Shown: positions 55,698 through 64,000 of the stretch, piece after piece
Layout of the letters: each line of letters starts with the position of its first letter
How positions within the stretch are numbered: the first letter of the stretch is position 1
DNA from: Acinetobacter schindleri CIP 107287
Lineage (GTDB): Bacteria; Pseudomonadota; Gammaproteobacteria; Pseudomonadales; Moraxellaceae
Length of the DNA stretch: 64,000 bases
NCBI RefSeq assembly: GCF_000368625.1
Contig: NZ_KB849574.1
Coordinates: forward strand, 434,001-498,000
Direction: 5' to 3'
Program-made: the position numbers and the translations under genes
The notes under the pieces: model-generated
Told to the model about the DNA's origin: nothing
What the model saw: the letters and a program-made list of their open reading frames with translations, nothing else
Database searches by the model: none

Positions 55698-57659
55698 TTA
55701 GCGCACCCTGCTCAAGAAGTGCAGATGCCGTTCATACTGATCCAAAATATCCTGCAAAAGATCTTCCCGGGTCCATTCCATCACATCATAGTTTTGCCCA
55801 CCTTCATTGAGGAAGACTTCAGCCTGAAAATATTGTCCTGCATCTTCATCCTGAGAGGGCATAAAACTTGGCGGTAAGATCTGGCGTGCAACCACTGCAT
55901 AAACGAAATTCGCTTCATCCTGATGATCTACTCGTAAGCAAAGCCCCTGCTCTATTTCATCAATGATGACGGCATGATGACGGCGTTGAAACTCTTTCTG
56001 AATACTTAAAAATGCCTGTCTGACTTCCGACTGGATATACGCTGTCACTTCCTGTTCATTATGAGCATAATGCATGATGAGTCCCAAACGCTGCTGCCAG
56101 CTACGCGGATTATGAATTGCTCGTGGTGTAATTCGGGCTTCTTGTAATGCATGCATTTTGGTGACTTCTAGCCGCAGTGCTTTGATCAGCCCCCAACTAA
56201 TCACCAACATGATCAAGGTAAAAGGCAAAGCACTCAACATGGTGGCCGATTGCAGTGCAGCCAGGCCACCTGCATATAACAGCACAATTGCCAGTAAAGC
56301 CATGATCACTGTCCAGAACAGACGCTGCCAGGTCGGAGACTGATCAGATTTCGCAGTCAGATAATCGGTAACCAGTGCACCAGAGTCAGCCGAAGTGACG
56401 AAAAATAACATCACCAAGAATGTGGCGACTACACTCATCACTGCCGAGAAAGGCATCCCCTGCAGAAATTCAAACAGTGCCACAGATGAGTCACGCTGTA
56501 CTGCCTGCATCAGGTTAATATTCGCTTCATGCAAAATGCTGTAAAGCGCAGCATTGCCCATAAAGCCCATCCAGATCAGGGTAAAGCCGGTTGGAATCAG
56601 TAAAACACCCACGATAAATTCGCGAACGGTTCGACCTCGAGATACCCGGGCAATGAACATCCCGACAAATGGTGACCAGGAAATCCACCAGGCCCAGTAC
56701 ATAATAGTCCATCCGCCAATCCAGCCATTAGGCTGATAGGCATACAGATTAAAGGTCATACTGAATAGACCAGACACATACTGTCCGACGTTTTGAATAG
56801 TCGTTTGCAGCAGATAAATAGTCGGTCCTGCCAGAAAGACAAAAAGTAATAGTCCCAAAGCCAAAACCAGATTCAGTTCGGATAGGCGCTTAATCCCTTT
56901 ATCCAGACCAAAAAATACCGAGAGTGAAGCCATCGCACTGACAATAATAATCAGGATGACTTGTACTCCAGTACTTTGCTCAATGCCAAACAGATAGTTC
57001 AGACCAGAATTGATCTGTGTTACTCCGAAACCCAAAGTGGTGGCGACACCAAATACGGTTCCAATCGTTGCGAAGATATCGACACCATCCCCGATCGGGC
57101 CGTAAATTCGTTTGCCAATTAAAGGATAAAGAGCCGAGCGTATTTTCAAAGGCAGCTGATGCCGATAAGCAAAATAAGCTAGTGATAATCCGACAAGTGT
57201 ATAGATCGCCCAGGCATGGAGTCCCCAATGGAAGAAGGTAACCCGCATCGCCTGCTGTGCCGCCTGAATGGTTTCCGGTTCACCCGATGGAGGCGTGACA
57301 TAGTGCATCACCGGTTCAGCCACACCGAAGAACATCAGTCCAATCCCCATGCCTGCAGTAAACAACATGGCAAACCAGGAGGTATTTTTATAATCCGGCG
57401 TACTATGGTCCGGGCCTAGCTTAATCTTGCCCATGTCCGATAGTGCAATAAAAATCAGCAGAATCAGAAAAATTGCAACAGAGAGTACATAGAACCAGCT
57501 AAAAGAGGTCGTCACCCACTGGTTCAGTTGCTGCGTCATCAGTTCAAACGAATTAGGTGCCAGGACCACCATTAAAAGAAATAGTCCAATGATGATGACA
57601 GTTGTTAAAAACACACGAGGATTCACATTGGAATACCAGGATGTGGTTCTGGAAGACAT
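55698..57659 (-). CDS. betT: BCCT-family transporter (choline/betaine type)
   Basis: The 653-residue protein has twelve transmembrane helices of the betaine-choline-carnitine family with the signature W-W-I-S-W-S-P-F-V-G-M-F-I-A-R-V-S-R-G-R. A long cytoplasmic C-terminal domain of about 150 residues, as in E. coli BetT, suggests osmotic regulation. Choline uptake is the likely role, although no betAB genes are in view. ATG 57659 follows GGAG; GTG 57665 is also possible. A palindrome at 57746-57764 may be its operator. Confidence 0.85.
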   Translation of the reverse strand: MSSRTTSWYSNVNPRVFLTTVIIIGLFLLMVVLAPNSFELMTQQLNQWVTTSFSWFYVLSVAIFLILLIFIALSDMGKIKLGPDHSTPDYKNTSWFAMLFTAGMGIGLMFFGVAEPVMHYVTPPSGEPETIQAAQQAMRVTFFHWGLHAWAIYTLVGLSLAYFAYRHQLPLKIRSALYPLIGKRIYGPIGDGVDIFATIGTVFGVATTLGFGVTQINSGLNYLFGIEQSTGVQVILIIIVSAMASLSVFFGLDKGIKRLSELNLVLALGLLLFVFLAGPTIYLLQTTIQNVGQYVSGLFSMTFNLYAYQPNGWIGGWTIMYWAWWISWSPFVGMFIARVSRGRTVREFIVGVLLIPTGFTLIWMGFMGNAALYSILHEANINLMQAVQRDSSVALFEFLQGMPFSAVMSVVATFLVMLFFVTSADSGALVTDYLTAKSDQSPTWQRLFWTVIMALLAIVLLYAGGLAALQSATMLSALPFTLIMLVISWGLIKALRLEVTKMHALQEARITPRAIHNPRSWQQRLGLIMHYAHNEQEVTAYIQSEVRQAFLSIQKEFQRRHHAVIIDEIEQGLCLRVDHQDEANFVYAVVARQILPPSFMPSQDEDAGQYFQAEVFLNEGGQNYDVMEWTREDLLQDILDQYERHLHFLSRVR

Positions 57660-57745
57660 ATCCACTCCATTTTTGCTTTTTATTAATCAGACCAGATCGG
57701 TCCCACGTACATTACTCAAAAAGAAAACTTGAATAAAAAAATGTA

Positions 57746-57764
57746 TTTCGATCACATATCGAAA
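57746..57764. promoter_or_regulatory. Candidate operator of the BCCT gene
   Basis: TTTCGAT-CACAT-ATCGAAA is a perfect 19-bp inverted repeat, about 87 bp before the BCCT start. BetI-type (TetR) repressors control choline genes in relatives. Confidence 0.5.
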
Positions 57765-57941
57765 CTTAAGTAAAATGATAAGTTATTGTTCTTATTCGCT
57801 TGGTTGTACTCCTGTGTCCTTCTCGTAACATGTCATAGAAAAGACTTGATCTTCTATTTTTGCCAAAATCTAAAAATCCAGCTATGCAATAAAGGAACAA
57901 AAAAATGAACTTCTTCATGAGTGTTGGCATCTACAGGCAAT

Positions 57942-57971
57942 AAAAAAAGTCCCTTGCGGGACTTTTTTTAT
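57942..57971 (-). terminator. Terminator of actP
   Basis: AAAAAAAGTCCC and GGGACTTTTTTT pair around TTGC. Confidence 0.9.
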
Positions 57972-57987
57972 AGGTGATCAAATCATC

Positions 57988-59694
57988 TTAGTGATCAGAG
58001 GCACCTGAGATACCAATACCTGTTTGTGAACGTACAAACTGTGCATCGAAAGCTTTGCGTTCTGCTTGAGCCTGTGCAGAATTATCCGTCACAGAGAACA
58101 ACCAGCAGCAGAAGAACGACAATGGCATTGCAAAGATTGCTGGACCATTGAATGGGTTCACCGCAGTTTCTGCAATACCCAGCGTATCCACCCAAACTGC
58201 TTTAGACAGTACGATCAGTACCACTGCAGTTACCAGACCAACGATACCGCCAATCACCGCACCACGAGTGGTCAAGCCTTTCCAGAACATCGACAGAACC
58301 AGTACCGGGAAGTTGGCACATGCTGCAACCGAGAATGCTAGACCCACCATGAAGGCAACGTTTTGCTTTTCGAACAGGATACCCAGAATCATCGCGAAGA
58401 TTGCAAGACCAAGTGTTGCGATCTTAGACATACGCAGTTCAGATTCAGGCGTTGTTTGACCTTTCTTCAATACGTTGGCATACAAGTCATGTGAAATCGC
58501 AGAAGCACCTGACAGAGTCAGACCCGCGACGACCGCAAGAATCGTTGCGAACGCAACTGCAGAAATGAAGCCCATGAACAGGTCGCCACCCACTGCATCT
58601 GCAAGGTGAACCGCTGCCATGTTGTTACCACCTACAAGCTCTAGCTTGCCAGTGACTGCCATTTTTGCAACATCAAGGAATTGCGGGTTATTCGATACGT
58701 ATAGAATCGCACCGAAACCAATGATGAAGGTCAACAGGTAGAAATAACCAATAAAGCCTGTCGCAACAACTACTGATTTACGTGCTTCTTTCGCATCTTT
58801 TACTGTGAAGAAACGCATCAAAATATGTGGCAGACCTGCCGTACCAAACATCAATGCAAGACCAAGAGAGATTGCATCGACTGGGTTAGATGCCAGGCTA
58901 CCCGGACCCATGATTTTAGCTGCATCAGCAAGATTCAGATCATGTACTTTCGAATAGACACCAATCGCCTGTTCAAACATATTAGTAAAGCTGAAGCCCA
59001 CGCCTTTCATGACCATGAAGGCCATGAAAGTTGCACCAGATAACAGCATGACTGCTTTAATGATCTGTACCCAAGTGGTTGCTAGCATGCCGCCGAAGAT
59101 CACATAAGCCATCATCAGCAAGCCTACGATCACCACTGCGATGTTGTAGTTCAGACCGAAAAGTAGCTTGATCAGCTGACCTGCACCAACCATCTGTGCA
59201 ATCAGGTAGAACGCAACAACCACCAGTGAACTGAGCGCAGCCAAGGTACGTACCGGTTTTTCCTGCAAGCGGAAAGAGACCACGTCTGACAGGTTATATT
59301 TACCCAGGTTACGCAGACGTTCTGCCACCAGGAACAATACGATCGGCCAACCCACCATGAAGCCTAATGAATACAGCAAGCCGTCAAAGCCAGACAGGAA
59401 CACCATCGCGGAAATACCTAGGAAGGATGCTGCCGACATATAGTCACCGGCAATTGCCAGACCATTCTGGAAACCGGAAATACCACCACCAGCGGTATAG
59501 AAATCCTTGGTACTGGTGGTTTGTTTCGCTGCCCATTTGGTAATGAACAGGGTTGCTCCGACGAAAATCAGGAACATGATAATTGCAGGCCAGTTAGTCG
59601 CCTGCTGTTCTGCTGCACCTAAATCAGGACCAGCCATTGCGATGCCTGAAGCAACTGTTGTGGTCGCCAGGGCAATAAGAGAATTCCATTTCAT
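57988..59694 (-). CDS. actP: Cation/acetate symporter
   Basis: ActP imports acetate with sodium. The 568-residue protein has an N-terminal signal-like helix and the SSS-family core of thirteen helices ([29 protein letters not shown] near residue 65). AAGGA is nine bases before ATG 59694. It begins one base after the stop of the DUF485 gene, and this DUF485-actP pair is the standard arrangement (yjcH-actP). An SSS-type hybrid kinase stands divergent just upstream. Confidence 0.94.
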   Translation of the reverse strand: MKWNSLIALATTTVASGIAMAGPDLGAAEQQATNWPAIIMFLIFVGATLFITKWAAKQTTSTKDFYTAGGGISGFQNGLAIAGDYMSAASFLGISAMVFLSGFDGLLYSLGFMVGWPIVLFLVAERLRNLGKYNLSDVVSFRLQEKPVRTLAALSSLVVVAFYLIAQMVGAGQLIKLLFGLNYNIAVVIVGLLMMAYVIFGGMLATTWVQIIKAVMLLSGATFMAFMVMKGVGFSFTNMFEQAIGVYSKVHDLNLADAAKIMGPGSLASNPVDAISLGLALMFGTAGLPHILMRFFTVKDAKEARKSVVVATGFIGYFYLLTFIIGFGAILYVSNNPQFLDVAKMAVTGKLELVGGNNMAAVHLADAVGGDLFMGFISAVAFATILAVVAGLTLSGASAISHDLYANVLKKGQTTPESELRMSKIATLGLAIFAMILGILFEKQNVAFMVGLAFSVAACANFPVLVLSMFWKGLTTRGAVIGGIVGLVTAVVLIVLSKAVWVDTLGIAETAVNPFNGPAIFAMPLSFFCCWLFSVTDNSAQAQAERKAFDAQFVRSQTGIGISGASDH

Positions 59695-59695
59695 C

Positions 59696-60028
59696 TTAAC
59701 GTGGTCCTTTTTCATGAGCGATTGCTTCAACTTCACGGATTGCTTCTTCGGTCAATTGATCCAGTTTGTTATTGGCAATGTAGGAATACACACCACACAA
59801 GAGAAACGACAAAACAATGATGCCCAGACCTAGAGGGATCCCCCAAGTCGTCACACCACCTGAAAGTGAAGACAATAGAAACTCTTTGTTATAGCCGACC
59901 AAAAGCATGAAGCCGACATAAACGAATAACATGATTGCCGTAAGCGTCCAGCTAAGACGACTTTTCTTGGCGACCATTTCCTTGAATTTTGGATTTTGTA
60001 GAATGCGATCTACTTGTACCTCATCCAT
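59696..60028 (-). CDS. yjcH: DUF485 membrane protein (YjcH-like)
   Basis: This 110-residue protein has two transmembrane helices and the DUF485 pattern ([19 protein letters not shown], then T-W-G-I-P-L-G-L-G). It is regularly found before actP and is thought to assist the permease, but its job is not known. AGGAGAG lies before ATG 60028; the frame is open to 60049. Confidence 0.9.
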   Translation of the reverse strand: MDEVQVDRILQNPKFKEMVAKKSRLSWTLTAIMLFVYVGFMLLVGYNKEFLLSSLSGGVTTWGIPLGLGIIVLSFLLCGVYSYIANNKLDQLTEEAIREVEAIAHEKGPR

Positions 60029-60210
60029 AATTACTCTCCTGAAGCCCAACCTTGGGCCGACTATTTTTTAATTCGAATTATCACTGTTACAAATTATCAA
60101 TAATCGTAGGTGCTTGTAATTTAGACTTTGGTCGTTAAAAAATGATCAATTTAAACTGTGGCGTTCACGATGCGTTATCATAGCGGCATGCTCAGTACAC
60201 ATCAGGCTAT

Positions 60211-63200
60211 ATGAACAGTTGGCTCATCATAGGGGTACTTGCCCTCTATATCGCATTACTCTTTATCTGCGCTTTTTACGGGGAAAAACACGCCAGCAGG
60301 CTCAGTACCCGTGGGCGCATGCTATTGTTTAGTTTAACTTTAGGAGTGTACTGCTCCTCCTGGACCTTTTATGGTGCTACGGGTGCTGCAGTACGTGAAG
60401 GGATTATTTTCCTGCCGATCTATCTGGGTCCGCTGTTATTCGTTGCCGTGGGCTATGATATCTGGCGCCGGCTGGGACGGGTACGCCAGCATCATGCCAT
60501 TTCTTCGATCGCTGACTTTGTCGCAGCACGCTATGGTAAAAGTGGCCCACTAGCCTCGCTGGTGACCATTCTGGCAGTCATTGCGATTATTCCCTATCTG
60601 GCCTTGCAGTTACGTGCCATTGCCCTGAGTGCTTCCGTGATTCTGGAGCCTTCAGCAGGCATTGCCAGCACCACCAATAGTGTACTGTTCCTGACTGGAG
60701 TTCTGGCTATCCTAGCCATGATTTTCGGTACGCGACAGATTGCCAATACCGAACAGCATGGCGGTCTGATGCTGGCAGTTGCCTTTGAATCTTTCGTTAA
60801 GCTGTTTGCATTACTGGCAGTTGCTGGTTTCTTCATGTTTGCTGCACCAGAAAATTTGTCGCAGATTACGGGTGATATCAAAACCACCTTCCATGAAGTG
60901 CAGCTGTTTGGCGTACCAGAAAGTTTCTGGGTACAAACCCTACTCGCGGCATTGGCGATTATCTGTTTGCCGCGTCAGTTCCACGTGGCCGTGGTCGAAC
61001 TGCGCGATGAAAAGCATATCCGTGGCGCCCGCCGCTGGTTTGCAGTTTATCTAATTCTGACTACCATCGCGATCATTCCAATTGCCAGTTGGGCACTACA
61101 TGCGGCACCACATTATCTGGCGATTCCAGACGTAGCAGTCCTGTCTTTGCCTTTAAGCTATAATCAGGACTGGCTGACGCTATTAGCCTTCCTCGGAGGA
61201 TTCTCGGCATCCACCGGGATGTTATTGGTGTCTTCCGTTGCCCTATCGATCATGCTGAGTAATGACTTGATCATGCCGGCGCTGTGGCGTTTTAACCTGA
61301 TTTCACGCCATGACAAACGTCTGCCACTGGTACTGAAATTTACCCGACGCATCTCTATCTTAGCTGTAATGCTGATGGGCTTCCTGTTCTTCAATTTCTT
61401 TAATGATATTGATCAGCTTTCTATCTTCGGTCTGCTGGCCTTTAGTGCGGTGGCACAGTTTGCCCCTGCCCTGATTGGTGGTCTGTACTGGCGGGGTGGC
61501 AGTAAACAGGGTGTCTATGCCGGCTTGCTGACCGGTTTTGCTTTGTGGGCTTATACCTTACTGTTCCCGACCATTCTGCGTAGCCTGCCCGAAACATATC
61601 AGCAGTTTAGCCACGACTTTCTCAATTATGGCCCACTGGCGCTCAACTGGCTTCGTCCTGAAGCATTACTGGGTTTTGAATCCTTTGATTCCTTGACTCA
61701 TGGTGTGGTGTGGTCACTCGGTCTCAATTTACTGCTCTACATTTGGGTGTCACGCATCTTCCGTCCAAGTGTGGCAGAGCAGATTCAGGCGGAAAGTTTC
61801 TTCTACTATGAAACCAAACCCCTGCCTTCACAGAGCCCAACTACTGAGGTGAGCTATTCCCATCAGGATGTGGCCCGTTTAAAAGTCGGTGACCTGATTA
61901 CGCTGGCCAAACGCATTACCGGTGAAGAACCCACCACGCGTGCATTCAAGCAGTTCTGTACCCAGAATAATGTCGAGCTGAATGAAAATAGCAGTGCCAA
62001 TGGCATGTGGTGGCGCTTTACCGAGCAATATCTGGCTGGCACGATCGGTGCTGCCTCAGCGCGTACCTTATTGACCACTGCGATGGTAAATAACGGTCTG
62101 GCTCTTGGTCAGGTTGCCAACATTCTTGACCAAGCTTCCCAGTGGCAGCGCTTTAACCAGAACCTAATCATGACCATGATCGACCATATGACCCAAGGTG
62201 TCAGTGTCGTCGATGAAAACATGTGTCTGGTGGCCTGGAACAATCAGTATCTGAAGCTGTTTGATTATCCAAAAGATATTGTCTATGTTGGTTGCCCGAT
62301 CGCTGACCTGATTCGTTATAACGCCGAGCGCGGTGAATGTGGGCCGGGTTCGGTCGAAGAACATGTGCGTAAACGGATTCACTGGATGCAGGTCGGTAGT
62401 GCACATGAATTCGAGCGGATCCGTAAAGATGGCCGTGTGATTCAGATGCGTGGTAATCCGATTGAAGGCGGTGGTTTTGTTACGACCTTTGCGGATATTA
62501 CCGCCTTCCGTGAAAATGAAGCCGTACTGGAAGCACGTGTGCGTGATCGTACCCAGCAGCTTGCGGATGCCTTGTCCGAACAGCAATTGGCTCGTGAACA
62601 GGCAGACAAGGCGAATATGTCCAAAAGCCGCTTTATTGCAGCAGCCAGTCATGACCTGTTACAGCCGATGCATGCAGCACGTCTGTTCAGTACGGCACTG
62701 GAACAAAGTGTGCAAAGCGAAGAAGATCGCAAGACCTTACAGCAGCTGGACCGTGCCTTGTATGGTGCAGAAAGCATGCTTTCTGCCCTGCTGGATATTG
62801 CCCGTCTGGAAGGTGGAACGATTCAGCCGAAGCGTCAAGCTTATCCATTGCATGATCTGCTCAGTGATCTGGAATTGCAATTCAAGTCGATTGCAGCCCA
62901 GCGTGGCATCAAGTTCAGTGTGCATGATGCGCAGTTCTGGATTGATACTGATCCACAATGGATTCGCCGGATTATCCAGAATTTTGTCAGCAATGCGCTC
63001 CGTTATACCGCCAGCGGTAAAGTGATTGTGGGTGTACTGCGCTCCAGCAGCAAACCGAATCATATCCGTATTGGCGTATGGGATACCGGGCCGGGTATTG
63101 CCGAAGAACAGCGGATCAAGCTGTTCCAGGAATTTGAGCGTTGTGGTCATACCTCTCCGTGGGGTGAACAAGGTTTGGGGCTGGGTCTGGCGATTGTGCA

Positions 63201-63702
63201 GCGTATGACCAGCATGCTGGACTATCCGGTACACGTCTACTCTGAATATGGCAAAGGCTCCTGCTTCATGATTGAAGTACCGCTCACTGAGGCACCAAAA
63301 GTTGTGGCAGCTCCAGTGCAGGCAGTACCGCTGAAGTCCAAAGCCTTTAAAGTGCTGTGTCTGGACAATGATGAAACCATTCTGGAAGGTATGTCGACCT
63401 TGCTGACCAAATGGGGATATCAGGTATTTAAAGCTACAGAGCCTGAACAGGCACAGGAGATGATTGAACAGGAAAATATTCAGGTCTGGCTGGTGGATCA
63501 GCATTTGAATCATGACCAACGCGGTCTGGACTTTATCGTAGATAATCGTAAGCCAAATGTACCGGTTGCCTTGATCACTGCGGATTCTGATCCTGAACTG
63601 CCACAGCAGCTTAAGGAACTGAATATTGTGCTGCTGAAGAAACCGCTGAAACCTGCTTCATTACGTTCATGGCTATCGGGTTTAAAAATTTCAGACAGTT
63701 AA
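60211..63702 (+). CDS. Hybrid sensor histidine kinase with sodium/solute symporter domain (CrbS/CbrA-like)
   Basis: The 1163-residue protein has, in order: an SSS (PutP-like) membrane domain of about thirteen helices (1-520); a linker; a PAS domain near 640-760 (M-T-Q-G-V-S-V-V-D-E-N-M); a coiled coil; a HisKA domain with the phospho-His in A-A-S-H-D-L-L-Q-P-M near 818; a HATPase domain (N-F-V-S-N-A-L-R-Y-T, D-T-G-P-G-I, G-L-G-L-G-L-A-I-V); and a C-terminal receiver with phospho-Asp in W-L-V-D-Q-H-L. This is the CrbS/CbrA layout. In Vibrio and Pseudomonas CrbS controls acetate use (acs, actP), and its position divergent from actP supports that role. No partner regulator gene is in the window. 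Confidence 0.92.
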   Translation: MNSWLIIGVLALYIALLFICAFYGEKHASRLSTRGRMLLFSLTLGVYCSSWTFYGATGAAVREGIIFLPIYLGPLLFVAVGYDIWRRLGRVRQHHAISSIADFVAARYGKSGPLASLVTILAVIAIIPYLALQLRAIALSASVILEPSAGIASTTNSVLFLTGVLAILAMIFGTRQIANTEQHGGLMLAVAFESFVKLFALLAVAGFFMFAAPENLSQITGDIKTTFHEVQLFGVPESFWVQTLLAALAIICLPRQFHVAVVELRDEKHIRGARRWFAVYLILTTIAIIPIASWALHAAPHYLAIPDVAVLSLPLSYNQDWLTLLAFLGGFSASTGMLLVSSVALSIMLSNDLIMPALWRFNLISRHDKRLPLVLKFTRRISILAVMLMGFLFFNFFNDIDQLSIFGLLAFSAVAQFAPALIGGLYWRGGSKQGVYAGLLTGFALWAYTLLFPTILRSLPETYQQFSHDFLNYGPLALNWLRPEALLGFESFDSLTHGVVWSLGLNLLLYIWVSRIFRPSVAEQIQAESFFYYETKPLPSQSPTTEVSYSHQDVARLKVGDLITLAKRITGEEPTTRAFKQFCTQNNVELNENSSANGMWWRFTEQYLAGTIGAASARTLLTTAMVNNGLALGQVANILDQASQWQRFNQNLIMTMIDHMTQGVSVVDENMCLVAWNNQYLKLFDYPKDIVYVGCPIADLIRYNAERGECGPGSVEEHVRKRIHWMQVGSAHEFERIRKDGRVIQMRGNPIEGGGFVTTFADITAFRENEAVLEARVRDRTQQLADALSEQQLAREQADKANMSKSRFIAAASHDLLQPMHAARLFSTALEQSVQSEEDRKTLQQLDRALYGAESMLSALLDIARLEGGTIQPKRQAYPLHDLLSDLELQFKSIAAQRGIKFSVHDAQFWIDTDPQWIRRIIQNFVSNALRYTASGKVIVGVLRSSSKPNHIRIGVWDTGPGIAEEQRIKLFQEFERCGHTSPWGEQGLGLGLAIVQRMTSMLDYPVHVYSEYGKGSCFMIEVPLTEAPKVVAAPVQAVPLKSKAFKVLCLDNDETILEGMSTLLTKWGYQVFKATEPEQAQEMIEQENIQVWLVDQHLNHDQRGLDFIVDNRKPNVPVALITADSDPELPQQLKELNIVLLKKPLKPASLRSWLSGLKISDS

Positions 63703-64000
63703 GTGATTATGGTTTCGATAAGTGCCTGTTTTACCGTTTAAAGCAGGCACTTTTTATATTAAATGTCACAAAAAATTTCAATATTTGCATGATTTTTAAG
63801 CGCATGTGCCAAAAATATCAGAATCAGGCTAAAAATCCTTACATCAATTGACCAAAAACATCATTTTAAAAATCGCTATGGCAAAACTTCACCATTCCTG
63901 ACGTGAACCTGTGTGTACTTGGTTACAATATTGTAAGTTATTATTTTATATAAACTAATATAGGATTAACTTGATTGTTCGAACTTTAGTCGTATTTTTT
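63703..64000. other. Right end, no gene seen
   Basis: After the kinase terminator (63721-63755) the remaining sequence is AT-rich and shows no ORF or clear motif up to the window edge. Confidence 0.5.
63721..63755 (+). terminator. Terminator of the hybrid kinase gene
   Basis: AGTGCCTG and CAGGCACT pair around a long loop and are followed by five T. Confidence 0.8.

Larger units (their letters stand above)
57666..57987. other. Intergenic region upstream of the BCCT gene
   Basis: It holds a 19-bp palindrome (57746-57764) and the actP terminator (57942-57971). No ORF of interest is present. Confidence 0.5.

Noticed and set aside
62737..63519. 260-codon ORF antisense to the hybrid kinase gene
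   Set aside because: It is His/Phe-rich as expected for the reverse of a helical coding region; the sense frame has clear kinase motifs.

Overview
The window reads as chromosomal DNA of an Acinetobacter species (Gammaproteobacteria, Moraxellaceae). Support comes from an Omp33-36-type porin, fadBA as a two-gene operon, his genes scattered as hisBH / hisA / hisF, a stand-alone dehydratase-only HisB, and many small exported proteins that I recognise only from this genus. Most of it is conserved housekeeping DNA of moderate GC. The clear accessory patches are an IS30 element with the AlbA_2-type ATPase gene behind it (about 9137-11680), and an AT-rich strip around a lone IS630-like helix-turn-helix gene (about 25700-26390).

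Layout. 1-5140: partial thioesterase, uvrC, a one-module ClpA-like AAA+ ATPase, a PH-domain membrane protein, and a frameshifted globin-coupled diguanylate cyclase. 5140-9043: fadBA with a long leader carrying a perfect palindrome. 9137-11677: IS30 element and AlbA_2 ATPase. 12027-16522: an Ala/Lys-rich exported protein, TehB methyltransferase, a coiled-coil membrane protein, two tandem paralogous small exported proteins carrying a TonB-box-like motif, and two identical tRNA-Phe genes. 16523-21820: PanZ-like GNAT, hisB-hisH, DUF805, a DEDDy exonuclease, a protein of three ~80-residue repeats, and hisA. 21842-28450: DMT transporter, puuB/puuP-like putrescine pair, the HTH gene with 44-bp tandem repeats, small membrane proteins, and thrB. 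28560-31380: hisF and a hydroxylase/AraC divergent pair. 31569-37505: endonuclease, kup, small exported proteins, tRNA-Ser and tRNA-Thr. 37590-43978: methyltransferase/FAD oxidoreductase pair, pirin, ahpC, a TetR regulator facing a DUF4442 gene with an early amber codon, and ssb. 44030-50705: MFS exporter, DUF475, TenA, uvrA. 50849-63702: diguanylate cyclase, porin, ion channel, BCCT transporter, DUF485-actP acetate permease, and a large SSS-type hybrid sensor kinase.

The most interesting signal is regulatory. A two-half-site AraC-type operator with a -10 box lies in the hydroxylase/AraC divergent promoter. It is repeated, with the same geometry, 750 bp away behind the hydroxylase gene. The second copy faces a non-coding stretch that starts with a perfect hairpin and ends in an intrinsic terminator, so it probably makes a co-regulated small RNA of about 135 nt. 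Two more promoter-to-terminator pairs without a gene (about 40025-40144 and 52840-52937) are candidate small RNAs. Perfect palindromes in front of fadBA, the TetR/DUF4442 pair and the BCCT gene are candidate operators.

Likely decayed genes are the globin diguanylate cyclase (one-base frameshift just before its expected haem histidine) and the DUF4442 gene (stop at codon 3). The AlbA_2 gene has probably lost its native start to the IS30 insertion, and a LysR-like tail lies between pirin and ahpC. All calls come from reading the sequence and from knowledge of protein families; no database search was run.
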